A DNA stretch of 64,000 bases from Bacteroidota bacterium (GTDB lineage Bacteria > Bacteroidota > Bacteroidia > Chitinophagales > Chitinophagaceae), in NCBI GenBank assembly GCA_016866355.1, contig VGMN01000002.1, forward strand, positions 1 to 64,000, read 5' to 3'. The first letter of the stretch is position 1, and every line of letters begins with the position of its first letter. Below are positions 39,718-48,736 of the stretch, in pieces. The position numbers and the translations under genes were made by a program. The notes under the pieces were generated by a model. It worked only from the letters and a program-made list of their open reading frames with translations, was not told where the DNA came from and made no database searches.

Positions 39718-40566
39718 TCAATTCCAATTTGCAGCTAAACTTGCGTAAGCTTGATTAAGAAAATTTGGTAGGATACGGGCTTGTGTCCATTTAATTTTAT
39801 CTGGATCTTGTAGGTGTGTTAGCATGTTTCTCAGCTTTTCTTCTCCATGGTTTTCGATGACCATTCTTCTTTTCTCCTCCTGATTCAGATAGTGTGTCAT
39901 TCCTTCCGGATCTGCCTCTGGGTGGAACTGTGTTCCAATTAAATAGGGGTTAAAACGTAAGCCCATAACAGCTCGCTCATACGGTACATGTGGCCGCTCT
40001 TTTTCAATGCATAATAATTGGCCTCCGATTTCTTTTAATTGGTCCATCCGTGGTTGTACAATTTGGTAATCTCTACTGTCCACGGCGTAGAATGGGTCCT
40101 CGAGTCCTTCAAAAATGATTTCTTTTTTTCCGACTTCTTGTAGGTGTATTGGGAAAACTCCAAATGAGGTTGATCTTCTTTTGCAAACTAATCCCGTGTT
40201 TAGATAACGGCAAGCTAGTTGAAATGAATAACAGATGAAGAAGACAAACTTTTTATTCAATTGTGAGGGGTCGCTATTCCATCGTTGTATTGCATCCAAC
40301 CATTTGCACCAAGCTATATCCCAGTCCTCGTATCTACTTTCTAATGGACTGCCTGGCCCCCCGCTAGAAATGTATGCTTGATAAGAAAGGTCTGGGATTT
40401 CTTTCTTGAGTCTCACCTCAAAGTAGTCAACTTGTATGTTGATGTTTTTTTCTTCGCTCCATTTTTTTAAGATGGTTTGAATACCCCGCATACCCTGGTT
40501 GGTAGCACCCTGGTAGAGGTCCAACACCGCCACACGAAATACCCTATTAGTTTTGTGTGTGATCAT
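39718..40566 (-). CDS. Class I glutamine amidotransferase-like protein
   Basis: 282 aa; YISSGGPGSPLE, elbow FICYSFQLA with Cys, GTQFHPEADPEGM (His, Glu). Confidence 0.82.
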   Translation of the reverse strand: MITHKTNRVFRVAVLDLYQGATNQGMRGIQTILKKWSEEKNINIQVDYFEVRLKKEIPDLSYQAYISSGGPGSPLESRYEDWDIAWCKWLDAIQRWNSDPSQLNKKFVFFICYSFQLACRYLNTGLVCKRRSTSFGVFPIHLQEVGKKEIIFEGLEDPFYAVDSRDYQIVQPRMDQLKEIGGQLLCIEKERPHVPYERAVMGLRFNPYLIGTQFHPEADPEGMTHYLNQEEKRRMVIENHGEEKLRNMLTHLQDPDKIKWTQARILPNFLNQAYASLAANWN

Positions 40567-42203
40567 TTTTGTGAACTGTAAACTTTTTCTCCATTGATAA
40601 AGGTGCTTCTGATTTTTGTACTTAGTATTTCTGCTGGGCTGATATCCATCAAGTCTTTTTCAAGAATCACAAAGTCAGCCCATTTCCCTTTTTCTAAACT
40701 TCCTTTTTGTGATTCCTCAAAATTAGCCCGAGCCGCCCATGTAGTCATCCCTCTTAGGGCCTCTTGCCTGCTCAATGCTTCTTTAATTTGAAACCCATTG
40801 GCAGGCCAGCCTTTTGCGTCGGTTCTTGTTACGGCGGCATAAAAAGTTTTAAAAGGGGAAATGTCTTCAACGGGAAAGTCGGTGCCTAGCGGTATCCAGC
40901 CATTTTGCTTTAATAGTGACTGATATGCATACGCGTGAGAAATTCGCTCATTACCGAGACGCTCCTCCGCCCAATACATGTCTGACGTTGCGTGTGTCGG
41001 TTGTACGGATGGAATAATTTGGTATTGTCCAAAAAAATTAATGTCTGCTGGATCTACTACTTGTGCATGTTCTATCCTCCATCTTTTATTATCCCCTGTT
41101 GTGAGGTAACGTGCGTAGGTATTAAGTATGGTGCGATTTCCGCTGTCTCCAATTGCATGCGTATTCATTTGCCATCCATTCCTGTTACACCAATTAGCAA
41201 CACTATCAAAATGGGTTGGATCGCTTAATAGAAAGCCATGATGTCCTGCTCTGTCACTATACTCTTTTAATAAGCAAGCCCCTCGAGAGCCCAATGCACC
41301 ATCCCCATATACTTTAAAACTCCTAACAGTGAGACGATCGGTGATGAGTATACCATTTTTTTCAGCATAGGTATAATTAGCTTGCTTGTCGCTGAGCATA
41401 ACATATAACCGAATCAACAGGGAGCCATTTTTTTGTAACATTTTTAGTTGTTCAACTACCGATGCATCAAGGCCGCAGTCATCAATGGTAGTGAGTCCAA
41501 CTGCTAAGCAGTTTTCTTGTGCTTTTTTGATTGCTTTATTGAAAGCTTCTTCACTAACTGGTGGTATAATTTTATTTACCAGTTCCACCGCATTGTCAAT
41601 AAGTACACCTATTGGTTTACCGCCTTCCAGTAATACTTCGCCTCCTGTCATGGTTTCTCCTCCTTTGATTCCAGCTTGTTGTAAGGCATATTGGTTAGCT
41701 ATTGCAGCATGGCCATCCACTCTGGTAAGTAACACGGGTCTGTCTGGAAATAATTTATTAAGTAGGACGGGGTCTGGATATTTTTTGTCGGCCCAATCAT
41801 TTTGATCCCATCCTTCACCTAAAAGCCACCCAGTGGGATTTTCTTTTGCAAAATCTTGGAGTTTTTCAAGTATTTCCTCCCAGCTTTTAGTACCAACCAA
41901 GTTAACACGCAGCAAGTTGAGTGCATAGCCAACAAAATGTGCATGTGCATCTATGAAACCTGGGTAGATAAATTTCCCTTCCGCATCTAATTTTTCAGCA
42001 AATGAGTAACGGGCTGATAAAGCGGATGCGCTACCCGTGGCTACAATTTTCCCATTTTTGATGGCCATGGCCTCTGTCACAGTAAATAGAGAGTCTACCG
42101 TATAAATTTTTGCGTTGTATACTAGCAAGTCTGCCTTTTCACTTGTGCAAGCACTAAAGCATAAGGCAATACCAAGCACCAAGAAAATGTTTTTTAATTG
42201 CAT
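40563..42203 (-). CDS. Amidohydrolase family lipoprotein (YtcJ-like)
   Basis: 546 aa; lipobox FSAC; GFIDAHAHF metal motif, MNTHAIGDSGNRTIL, IPLGTDFPVE. Confidence 0.92.
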   Translation of the reverse strand: MQLKNIFLVLGIALCFSACTSEKADLLVYNAKIYTVDSLFTVTEAMAIKNGKIVATGSASALSARYSFAEKLDAEGKFIYPGFIDAHAHFVGYALNLLRVNLVGTKSWEEILEKLQDFAKENPTGWLLGEGWDQNDWADKKYPDPVLLNKLFPDRPVLLTRVDGHAAIANQYALQQAGIKGGETMTGGEVLLEGGKPIGVLIDNAVELVNKIIPPVSEEAFNKAIKKAQENCLAVGLTTIDDCGLDASVVEQLKMLQKNGSLLIRLYVMLSDKQANYTYAEKNGILITDRLTVRSFKVYGDGALGSRGACLLKEYSDRAGHHGFLLSDPTHFDSVANWCNRNGWQMNTHAIGDSGNRTILNTYARYLTTGDNKRWRIEHAQVVDPADINFFGQYQIIPSVQPTHATSDMYWAEERLGNERISHAYAYQSLLKQNGWIPLGTDFPVEDISPFKTFYAAVTRTDAKGWPANGFQIKEALSRQEALRGMTTWAARANFEESQKGSLEKGKWADFVILEKDLMDISPAEILSTKIRSTFINGEKVYSSQK

Positions 42204-42212
42204 AAAGTAGAA

Positions 42213-43322
42213 TTATAAACCTGCCAAAAATTGTGAATGGATAAAGGAAGCCACTTCTTTGAGATCGCCAGTTTTTTCAAAAATGGCTAATTGCCTATCA
42301 GCGCCGGTCCCCTGTTGTAAAATGCTTTCTACTCCTTCAATACGCTCGCGACTGCCTAATTGGTCAAGCACTGGATCTAAAAAGTCTACCAATTCAAGAA
42401 TCAATGCACATGTATTTATTTCCTCCTCTTTCCCAAAATCAATTAATTGTCCATCTACCCCATATCGACTTGCTCGCCATTTATTTTCATTTAAAAGTGC
42501 CCGGGAGTATTGGATAAAGTTTAAATTTTTAGACCGTAACATATAAATGCGTGCGCAAATCGCTTGAAATAATGCTGCAATTGTAATTGTTTCGTCAACA
42601 GTCAAGGGAATGTCGCAGATTCTAAATTCAACAGTATTGAAATAGGGATGAACGCGTAGATCCCACCAAATCTTTTTTGCATTATCAATGCAATTAGTCT
42701 TGATGAGTAGTTTTACATAATTATCGTATGCTTCAATGCTATCAAAGGAGTCAGGAATCCCAGTGCGGGGGAATTTGTCAAATACTTTTGTGCGAAATGA
42801 TTTATAACCGGTTTTTCTTCCTTCCCAGAAGGGGGAATTAGTACTAAGGGCAAATATGTGAGGGAGAAAATAACGGGTGCTATTGGCAATATGATTTGCC
42901 ATTTCTCGGCTTTGCATCCCCACATGCACATGAAGTCCAAAAATTAAGTTACTACGTGCAGCTTCTTGTAATTCATTGACAATTTCGTTGTAACGAATAT
43001 GATCAGTAATTAATTGACTTTGCCAATGACTAAAGGGGTGCGTCCCTGCAGCGCCCATGGCAAATCCACAGGATGTTGCGATGGCACTCATATTTTTTCG
43101 AAGCATAGAAACGTCACGATAGGCTTCTTCTATGTCAGCACAAATATCAGTCCCAACCTCTACTACCGCTTGATGCATTTCTGCTTTTACCTTATCCTTT
43201 AGTAATTGTTGACCTGCCTGCACCAATTGCTGTTGATGGCTTTTTAGTTCGTAGGTAACCGGATCAAGTACCATGTACTCTTCCTCTACGCCTATGGTAA
43301 AAGTTTTATAATTTAAGTTCAT
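42213..43322 (-). CDS. Carboxylate-amine ligase, glutamate-cysteine ligase family 2 (YbdK-like)
   Basis: From ATG 43322 (track start 43397 gives an unlikely extension); TFTIGVEEEYMVLDP, VHVGMQSREMANHIAN, DLRVHPYFNTVEFRICD. Confidence 0.9.
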   Translation of the reverse strand: MNLNYKTFTIGVEEEYMVLDPVTYELKSHQQQLVQAGQQLLKDKVKAEMHQAVVEVGTDICADIEEAYRDVSMLRKNMSAIATSCGFAMGAAGTHPFSHWQSQLITDHIRYNEIVNELQEAARSNLIFGLHVHVGMQSREMANHIANSTRYFLPHIFALSTNSPFWEGRKTGYKSFRTKVFDKFPRTGIPDSFDSIEAYDNYVKLLIKTNCIDNAKKIWWDLRVHPYFNTVEFRICDIPLTVDETITIAALFQAICARIYMLRSKNLNFIQYSRALLNENKWRASRYGVDGQLIDFGKEEEINTCALILELVDFLDPVLDQLGSRERIEGVESILQQGTGADRQLAIFEKTGDLKEVASFIHSQFLAGL

Positions 43323-44253
43323 GACTACTTTTTTTGACAAATTCCCCCCATGTAAGCGTGGGATTTTTGGCTTGTGCTTGTGCTTTTTCAATAGCAAAGT
43401 TTGCCGTGGTTTCTACAACCCATTCAAAATTTTCATCTCCTACACTAGCACGATCTGCATCTGGAGCCGGATTGCAAAAATCAATAGCGTAAGGTATACC
43501 ATTTCTGACTGCCAGTTCAACCGTATTAAAATCATAGCCTAATTGCTGATTGATAGTTAATACTATTTTTTCCATTTCAGCTAATAGTGTTGGACTTGGA
43601 GAAAAAGAGGCTTGGTAGCGTAAATGATGAGGATTACGAGGTTCGTAAGGCATAATTCGTACATGTTTCCTGCCAATACAGTAGCAACGGTAGTACTCTG
43701 TAAAAATTATTTCCTCTTGCAATAGCATTACTAATTGACCAGTTTCATTGTGTTTCTCGTAGAATTCCTTTTCGTTCTCCAATCGGTAAACGTTTTTCCA
43801 TCCACCACCCGCAAAAGGTTTCATGTAAGCAGGAAAGCCTACATAATTGAAAATGCTTTTCCAGTCAAGTGGGTAATGCAGGTTTGAGAAAGAATCTTCA
43901 TTGGTGTCTTCAGGCCATTGGTGAGAAGGTAGGATGGCGGTTTTAGGCACCGGGATACCTAATTGCGTCATCAAACAATTATTGAAATACTTATCATCCG
44001 CACTAAACCAAAATGGATTATTGATAACAGCTGTACCCGTTAGTGCCGCATTTTTTAACCAGGTCCTATAGAAGGGAACATCTTGTGAAATTCTATCAAT
44101 GATAACCGTGTAACCAGAAAATTCTCCTTGAATGGCTTTGTCGATTTTCACGGGTTCTGCAACAATACCCGCAGCATTTTTACTATTAACCCGGGCAACA
44201 AAGGCCTCGGGAAATGATCTTTCTCTTCCGTGGAGAATTCCAATTTTAAGCAT
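43306..44253 (-). CDS. ATP-grasp ligase (RimK-like)
   Basis: 315 aa; FPAYMKPFAGGGWKNVYRLEN, LLQEEIIFTEYYRCYCIGRK, FNTVELAVRNGIPYAIDFCNPAPD. Confidence 0.85.
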   Translation of the reverse strand: MLKIGILHGRERSFPEAFVARVNSKNAAGIVAEPVKIDKAIQGEFSGYTVIIDRISQDVPFYRTWLKNAALTGTAVINNPFWFSADDKYFNNCLMTQLGIPVPKTAILPSHQWPEDTNEDSFSNLHYPLDWKSIFNYVGFPAYMKPFAGGGWKNVYRLENEKEFYEKHNETGQLVMLLQEEIIFTEYYRCYCIGRKHVRIMPYEPRNPHHLRYQASFSPSPTLLAEMEKIVLTINQQLGYDFNTVELAVRNGIPYAIDFCNPAPDADRASVGDENFEWVVETTANFAIEKAQAQAKNPTLTWGEFVKKSSHELKL

Positions 44254-44340
44254 AAACAGGGTGTTCCTCGAAAGTAGTAGCTTGCTTGCATCTAAACAAA
44301 TCCTCTATGACGGTAGGTTGTTAAATGTTAATTTTGGCAG

Positions 44341-45168
44341 GTGCTTCGCGTTACTACTAATTCGATAACACTGTCAGAAGTAAAATGTTATGCTGCTTCA
44401 TTGGAACGAGTGGTTCAAGTTGATATTTATCATGCTGCTGGATTACCTACCGCCAACAGCTCCTTGTTGATTTTACTAGACGGGCAGGATTTACCCACTG
44501 TTCACTTTAATCAATGGCTAACACAGGCCTGGCGAATAGACGCCTATGGTCCATTGGTGATAGCTGCCATCCATGCTGGCTCAGACCGTAAAATGGAGTA
44601 TGGAGTGGTGGGGGCCCCTGATTACATGGGAAGGGGCGCCAAGGCTGACCTTCATGCTTTATTTATTAAGGATCAACTATTACAGCTCCTAAATGATAAT
44701 TTAGGTATCAACTCTTTTTCATCTTACTCAATTGCCGGATTTTCTTTAGGAGGGTTGACGGCATTTGATTTAGCTTGGGGCCAGGTTTTACCCTTCAGCA
44801 GGGTGGGAGTTTTTTCGGGTTCCTTATGGTGGAGAAGTGTTGATCAAGATGACCCAATTTATCAAGATAGTAAGCACCGAATCATACATCAAAAAGTACA
44901 GCAAACAATCTGTAACAATCCACAGCTTCGCTTTTTTTTCCAATGTGGTGGACTAGATGAAAATAACGATCGAAATAAAAATGGAATCATAGATTCCATA
45001 GATGATACAGTAGACTTACTACATGGACTTGAGCAAAAAGGATTCATAAAAGGGGAGCATCTTGCTTATTTGGAAATTCCTACAGGTAAACATAACCTGG
45101 AAACATGGCTGGAGGCTATGCCTCATTTTTTTGAATGGGGCTGGTCCAACAAGTTCCGGAATGCGTAA
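44341..45168 (+). CDS. Putative alpha/beta-hydrolase esterase
   Basis: 275 aa from GTG start; nucleophile elbow AGFSLGGLTAFD; SLWWRS; His near C-term (TGKHNLETWLEAMPHFF). Confidence 0.83.
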   Translation: MLRVTTNSITLSEVKCYAASLERVVQVDIYHAAGLPTANSSLLILLDGQDLPTVHFNQWLTQAWRIDAYGPLVIAAIHAGSDRKMEYGVVGAPDYMGRGAKADLHALFIKDQLLQLLNDNLGINSFSSYSIAGFSLGGLTAFDLAWGQVLPFSRVGVFSGSLWWRSVDQDDPIYQDSKHRIIHQKVQQTICNNPQLRFFFQCGGLDENNDRNKNGIIDSIDDTVDLLHGLEQKGFIKGEHLAYLEIPTGKHNLETWLEAMPHFFEWGWSNKFRNA

Positions 45169-45171
45169 AAC

Positions 45172-45203
45172 AAAAAGGCCGCCCAGTTGGGCGGCCTTTT
45201 TAA
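45172..45203. terminator. Bidirectional intrinsic terminator between convergent genes
   Basis: aaaaaggccgccca-gt-tgggcggccttttt near-perfect inverted repeat. Confidence 0.92.
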
Positions 45204-45220
45204 AGTAGTAAACAGTTTGC

Positions 45221-48200
45221 TTAGTTGAAAAGGTAACGCAAGCCAAATTGGATAGAATAAGTTGAAGCAATGCTCACATTATCGCGGAAGGTCTTGGTTA
45301 TAATGTCACCATTTGCACTAGCCAAACGGTAAATTGGAAGAACAGTACCGCCAGGAACCAGGGCAGTAGCATTGGTTATAGCTAATACACGGCTATTATT
45401 AATGGTTTTTAATTTACCCCATCCTGGATCAACCAGGTTGCCAGCATTGAAAATATCGATGCTGAACTGAAGTACGTTTTTAGTACCCTTAATATTAGCA
45501 AATAAGTCCTGTAGAATTTTTACATCCAATCTGTTCAACCAAGGCAATTGGGCGCCATTACGCTCAGCAAATTGTCCACGATGTGCTCTTAGGTATTTAT
45601 CCTGCTGGATATAACGCTCAAATAAAGCACGTTGATTAGCTTGGCTGTAAGAAACACCATTTACAGTATTAGCACCAAAAAGCATTTGTTGTACCTCAGT
45701 AGCAGTTGGGATGTACATCAAATCATTTCCTTGTACACCATCACGGTTAAAGTCACCGTCATATACATAACTGAAGCGACCATTGATTCCACCATTATAA
45801 AAAGCAGAAATGGTAGTAGCAAGGTTTTTGAAGTATTCTTTACGGTAGGAGAGCGTTGCTACTACACGATCAGGGATTACATAGTCAGCATAGCTCAGCA
45901 TTGGTGCATTAGGCCCAAACACGTTTGCAGTTCCCTGCCATGCAGAAAGAGGCTGGTCACCACCACCATCAAATAAATTCGAGGCCATTGATTTTGTGTA
46001 AGCAACTGACCAAGCGAATCCTTTACTGTAAGATTTTTCAAGTTTAGCAGTTAAGGAGAAGTAGTAACCACGATTTCCATTATCAAGCACAACAGTGTTA
46101 AAGGCACCACTAGCACCAGCTTGAGGAATACCATTATTGAGTGTATTGATAAATCTAGTTTGGTTAGTTGTACCATACACAGGTCTGTTGTCAGGATAGC
46201 CGGCGATATTTAATGCAGCAGGGGCAATCATATTAGGGTTGCGGAAAATAGCTGTGTTCACATCTTTATTAAAGATGGCTTCCAATGTTCCTACAACACC
46301 TTTGCCAAGACGAGTGTCGATAGCTAGGGTAGTTTTCCAAGTTTGAGGATTCTTAAAATCTTCAACTAGGGCAGTGATACTTCCAGGTACAATGGTACCG
46401 GCAGTTGGAACTACAGAAGGTCTGTAAGCAGCAGGGTTAGGATTGAAAGGACCAGGTGTGTTGGCCTGACCATTCCAGAACTGAGTTACTTGGATCATTC
46501 CATTATCTCCAGACTGGCTCACTATCCATACAAAAGGAACACGTCCAGTAAAGATTCCAGTTCCACCACGGATTTGAAGAGAGCGATCTCCATAAAGATC
46601 CCAGTTAAATCCAACACGTGGAGACCACATCAACCGGTTCTTTGGTAAGTTACCGGTATTGATTGTTTCACCAGCGGCAAATGACATCTTAGCTACAAGC
46701 GGGTGTGTTACGATTTGTGGAACCTCAGGGTATGTTGGAAGATCTACACGAAGTCCCAGTGTTACGCGTAAGTCCTTGTTTACTGCAATTTCATCTTGCC
46801 CATATAATGAGTATTGACCAAACTTGAATGCAGAAAACGCAGGGGCAAAGTTTTTAGACAAAGAGTAGGTAATAGCAAAGTCGCGAGGCTTATTACCATT
46901 AGCAAAATCTGACCAAGTATTGAAAACATAATAGCTTGTTGCAAAACGTTGGAATCCATTCACAGTCTCACTCAATTCAAATTGGCCACCAACGGTCCAA
47001 TTGTGAATACCTTTTGTCCAAGTGGTATTGTTAATTACAGAGTACGTTTTTACCTGACGAAGATTACCAAAGCTGAATGGCTCATATCCAAATGAGGTGT
47101 AGGGAGCAGGTCCAGTTACACCTCCGGTGTTACTGAGAATGTCAACGAAAGGAAAGATCTGACTATCAGTAGAGCGAGAATCGTTTTGGAAAGTATAAGT
47201 AGCACGAAGTGTGTTAGATACCTTTCCAAAAGAGGAATTCAATTCAGCAGCTAATGAATAAAGATTAGCGCCTTGGAAATAGTTTGAATTTTTAAACCAT
47301 TGAGAGGTACTTGCCGTACGCGTACTGGTGTAGTTCACGTTAGAACCCGATACGGAAGTACTAGGCGTAAATGGTTCACCACCCTCAACCTGGCTATAGC
47401 GAACGTTCATGCGATGTTTGCTATTGATGTTCCAGTCCAAACGCACCAGGTATTTTTTACGCTCGATATTTGGCACATAACCCTGATATGGTCCAGTTAC
47501 GTATCCATATTTGTCAAGTAAAAATTGACTAATATAATTTAAAGAATCAGCCGTAGGGCGAACAATATTAGGGGCACTTCCGTAAGGAGCAGCTGCAGTA
47601 GCAGCAAAAAAGTTTTGAATAGACTTTGGTTGATTTTCTGTTTCGTAGTTCAAGAAGAAAAACAACTTATTCTTAATGATGGGTCCACCCATGCGGAAGC
47701 CATATTGTTTGTATTCTTCAACGGGGCGCAAAAACTTAGAAGCTTCAACTTGATCACCACGCTGTTTTTCTGTACGGAAATAGTTATAAACAGATCCGCT
47801 GAATGTGTTAGTACCAGCGCGCGTTACCGCATTGATAGCAGATCCGATGAATCCAGATTGTCTGATATCAAAGGGAGTGATGTTTACAGAAATTTCATCG
47901 ATAGCATCCAGTGAAATGGGGGCGCCACCTGCAGGCAGATTAGATCCAATTCCAAAGCTGTTGTTGAAATCAGAACCATCCACGGTAAAGTTATTTTGAC
48001 GATAGTTACCACCACCCACAGAAGCACCATTTGCCTGTGGTGTAACACGTGTAATGTCATTCAAGCTACGGCTGATAGTTGGGAGTTGGTTGATCTGGCG
48101 TGTACCAACATTGGTGACAGCCCCGGTTCTTCCAGCATTCAGAATTGCATTTCTTCTAGTACTTACCACCACATTTTCCAATGCTGCTGATGCGTTGGTT

Positions 48201-48523
48201 AATTCTGCTTTCAACAAAAAGGGTTCGCCTAATTGTAGAAAAATATTCTCATACTTCTCGGCTTTGTGGCCAACAAAGCTGACCTCAATTAAGTAGGGTC
48301 CGCCCACACGCATGTTTTGAATGTTGTACTGTCCGCCGGCACGTGAAACAGTTGAATACTTGGTTCCGGAAGGCAGGTGGGTGGCAATCACAGTGGCTCC
48401 CACAAGTGCTTCACGGGAGTTGCTTTTAACATCACCGGTTAACACTGCGGTTGTAACCTGCGCATAAAGCAGGGAACCTGATGCCAGACTGACCATTAAC
48501 AAAAAGAGGATTCTCTTAAGCAT
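45221..48523 (-). CDS. TonB-dependent receptor with carboxypeptidase regulatory-like domain (Oar-like)
   Basis: 1100 aa; TAVLTGDVKSNSREALVGATVIATHLPSGTKYSTVSRAGGQYNI; NNFTVDGSDFNNSFGIGSNLPAGGAPISLDAIDEISVNITPFDIRQSGFIGSAINAVTRAGTNTFSGSVYNYFRT. Confidence 0.93.
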   Translation of the reverse strand: MLKRILFLLMVSLASGSLLYAQVTTAVLTGDVKSNSREALVGATVIATHLPSGTKYSTVSRAGGQYNIQNMRVGGPYLIEVSFVGHKAEKYENIFLQLGEPFLLKAELTNASAALENVVVSTRRNAILNAGRTGAVTNVGTRQINQLPTISRSLNDITRVTPQANGASVGGGNYRQNNFTVDGSDFNNSFGIGSNLPAGGAPISLDAIDEISVNITPFDIRQSGFIGSAINAVTRAGTNTFSGSVYNYFRTEKQRGDQVEASKFLRPVEEYKQYGFRMGGPIIKNKLFFFLNYETENQPKSIQNFFAATAAAPYGSAPNIVRPTADSLNYISQFLLDKYGYVTGPYQGYVPNIERKKYLVRLDWNINSKHRMNVRYSQVEGGEPFTPSTSVSGSNVNYTSTRTASTSQWFKNSNYFQGANLYSLAAELNSSFGKVSNTLRATYTFQNDSRSTDSQIFPFVDILSNTGGVTGPAPYTSFGYEPFSFGNLRQVKTYSVINNTTWTKGIHNWTVGGQFELSETVNGFQRFATSYYVFNTWSDFANGNKPRDFAITYSLSKNFAPAFSAFKFGQYSLYGQDEIAVNKDLRVTLGLRVDLPTYPEVPQIVTHPLVAKMSFAAGETINTGNLPKNRLMWSPRVGFNWDLYGDRSLQIRGGTGIFTGRVPFVWIVSQSGDNGMIQVTQFWNGQANTPGPFNPNPAAYRPSVVPTAGTIVPGSITALVEDFKNPQTWKTTLAIDTRLGKGVVGTLEAIFNKDVNTAIFRNPNMIAPAALNIAGYPDNRPVYGTTNQTRFINTLNNGIPQAGASGAFNTVVLDNGNRGYYFSLTAKLEKSYSKGFAWSVAYTKSMASNLFDGGGDQPLSAWQGTANVFGPNAPMLSYADYVIPDRVVATLSYRKEYFKNLATTISAFYNGGINGRFSYVYDGDFNRDGVQGNDLMYIPTATEVQQMLFGANTVNGVSYSQANQRALFERYIQQDKYLRAHRGQFAERNGAQLPWLNRLDVKILQDLFANIKGTKNVLQFSIDIFNAGNLVDPGWGKLKTINNSRVLAITNATALVPGGTVLPIYRLASANGDIITKTFRDNVSIASTYSIQFGLRYLFN

Positions 48524-48736
48524 AGTAATTTGGTTTTCGCATGCAAATAAAGGAAATATTCGCTTATAAATTTAGGTATTTATCCTGAAACTAGGCCCTG
48601 AAAAGTAATGTGTTAGGATAAGGTGGGGAACTTTTAGGGAAACTGCTTTTTAGGCTCAAAAAAAAATAAGCAAATCAAATGAGAAATGCTGACGAAAACA
48701 AGCAGCTATTCATTGCAACAAATTGAAAATCAATAC

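Noticed and set aside
37860-45168. Reading the ligase cluster as a glutathione biosynthesis operon
   Set aside because: GCS2 plus ATP-grasp could suggest gamma-glutamylcysteine/glutathione synthesis, but the ATP-grasp proteins do not read as GshB, and the GATase and amidohydrolase are not expected there.
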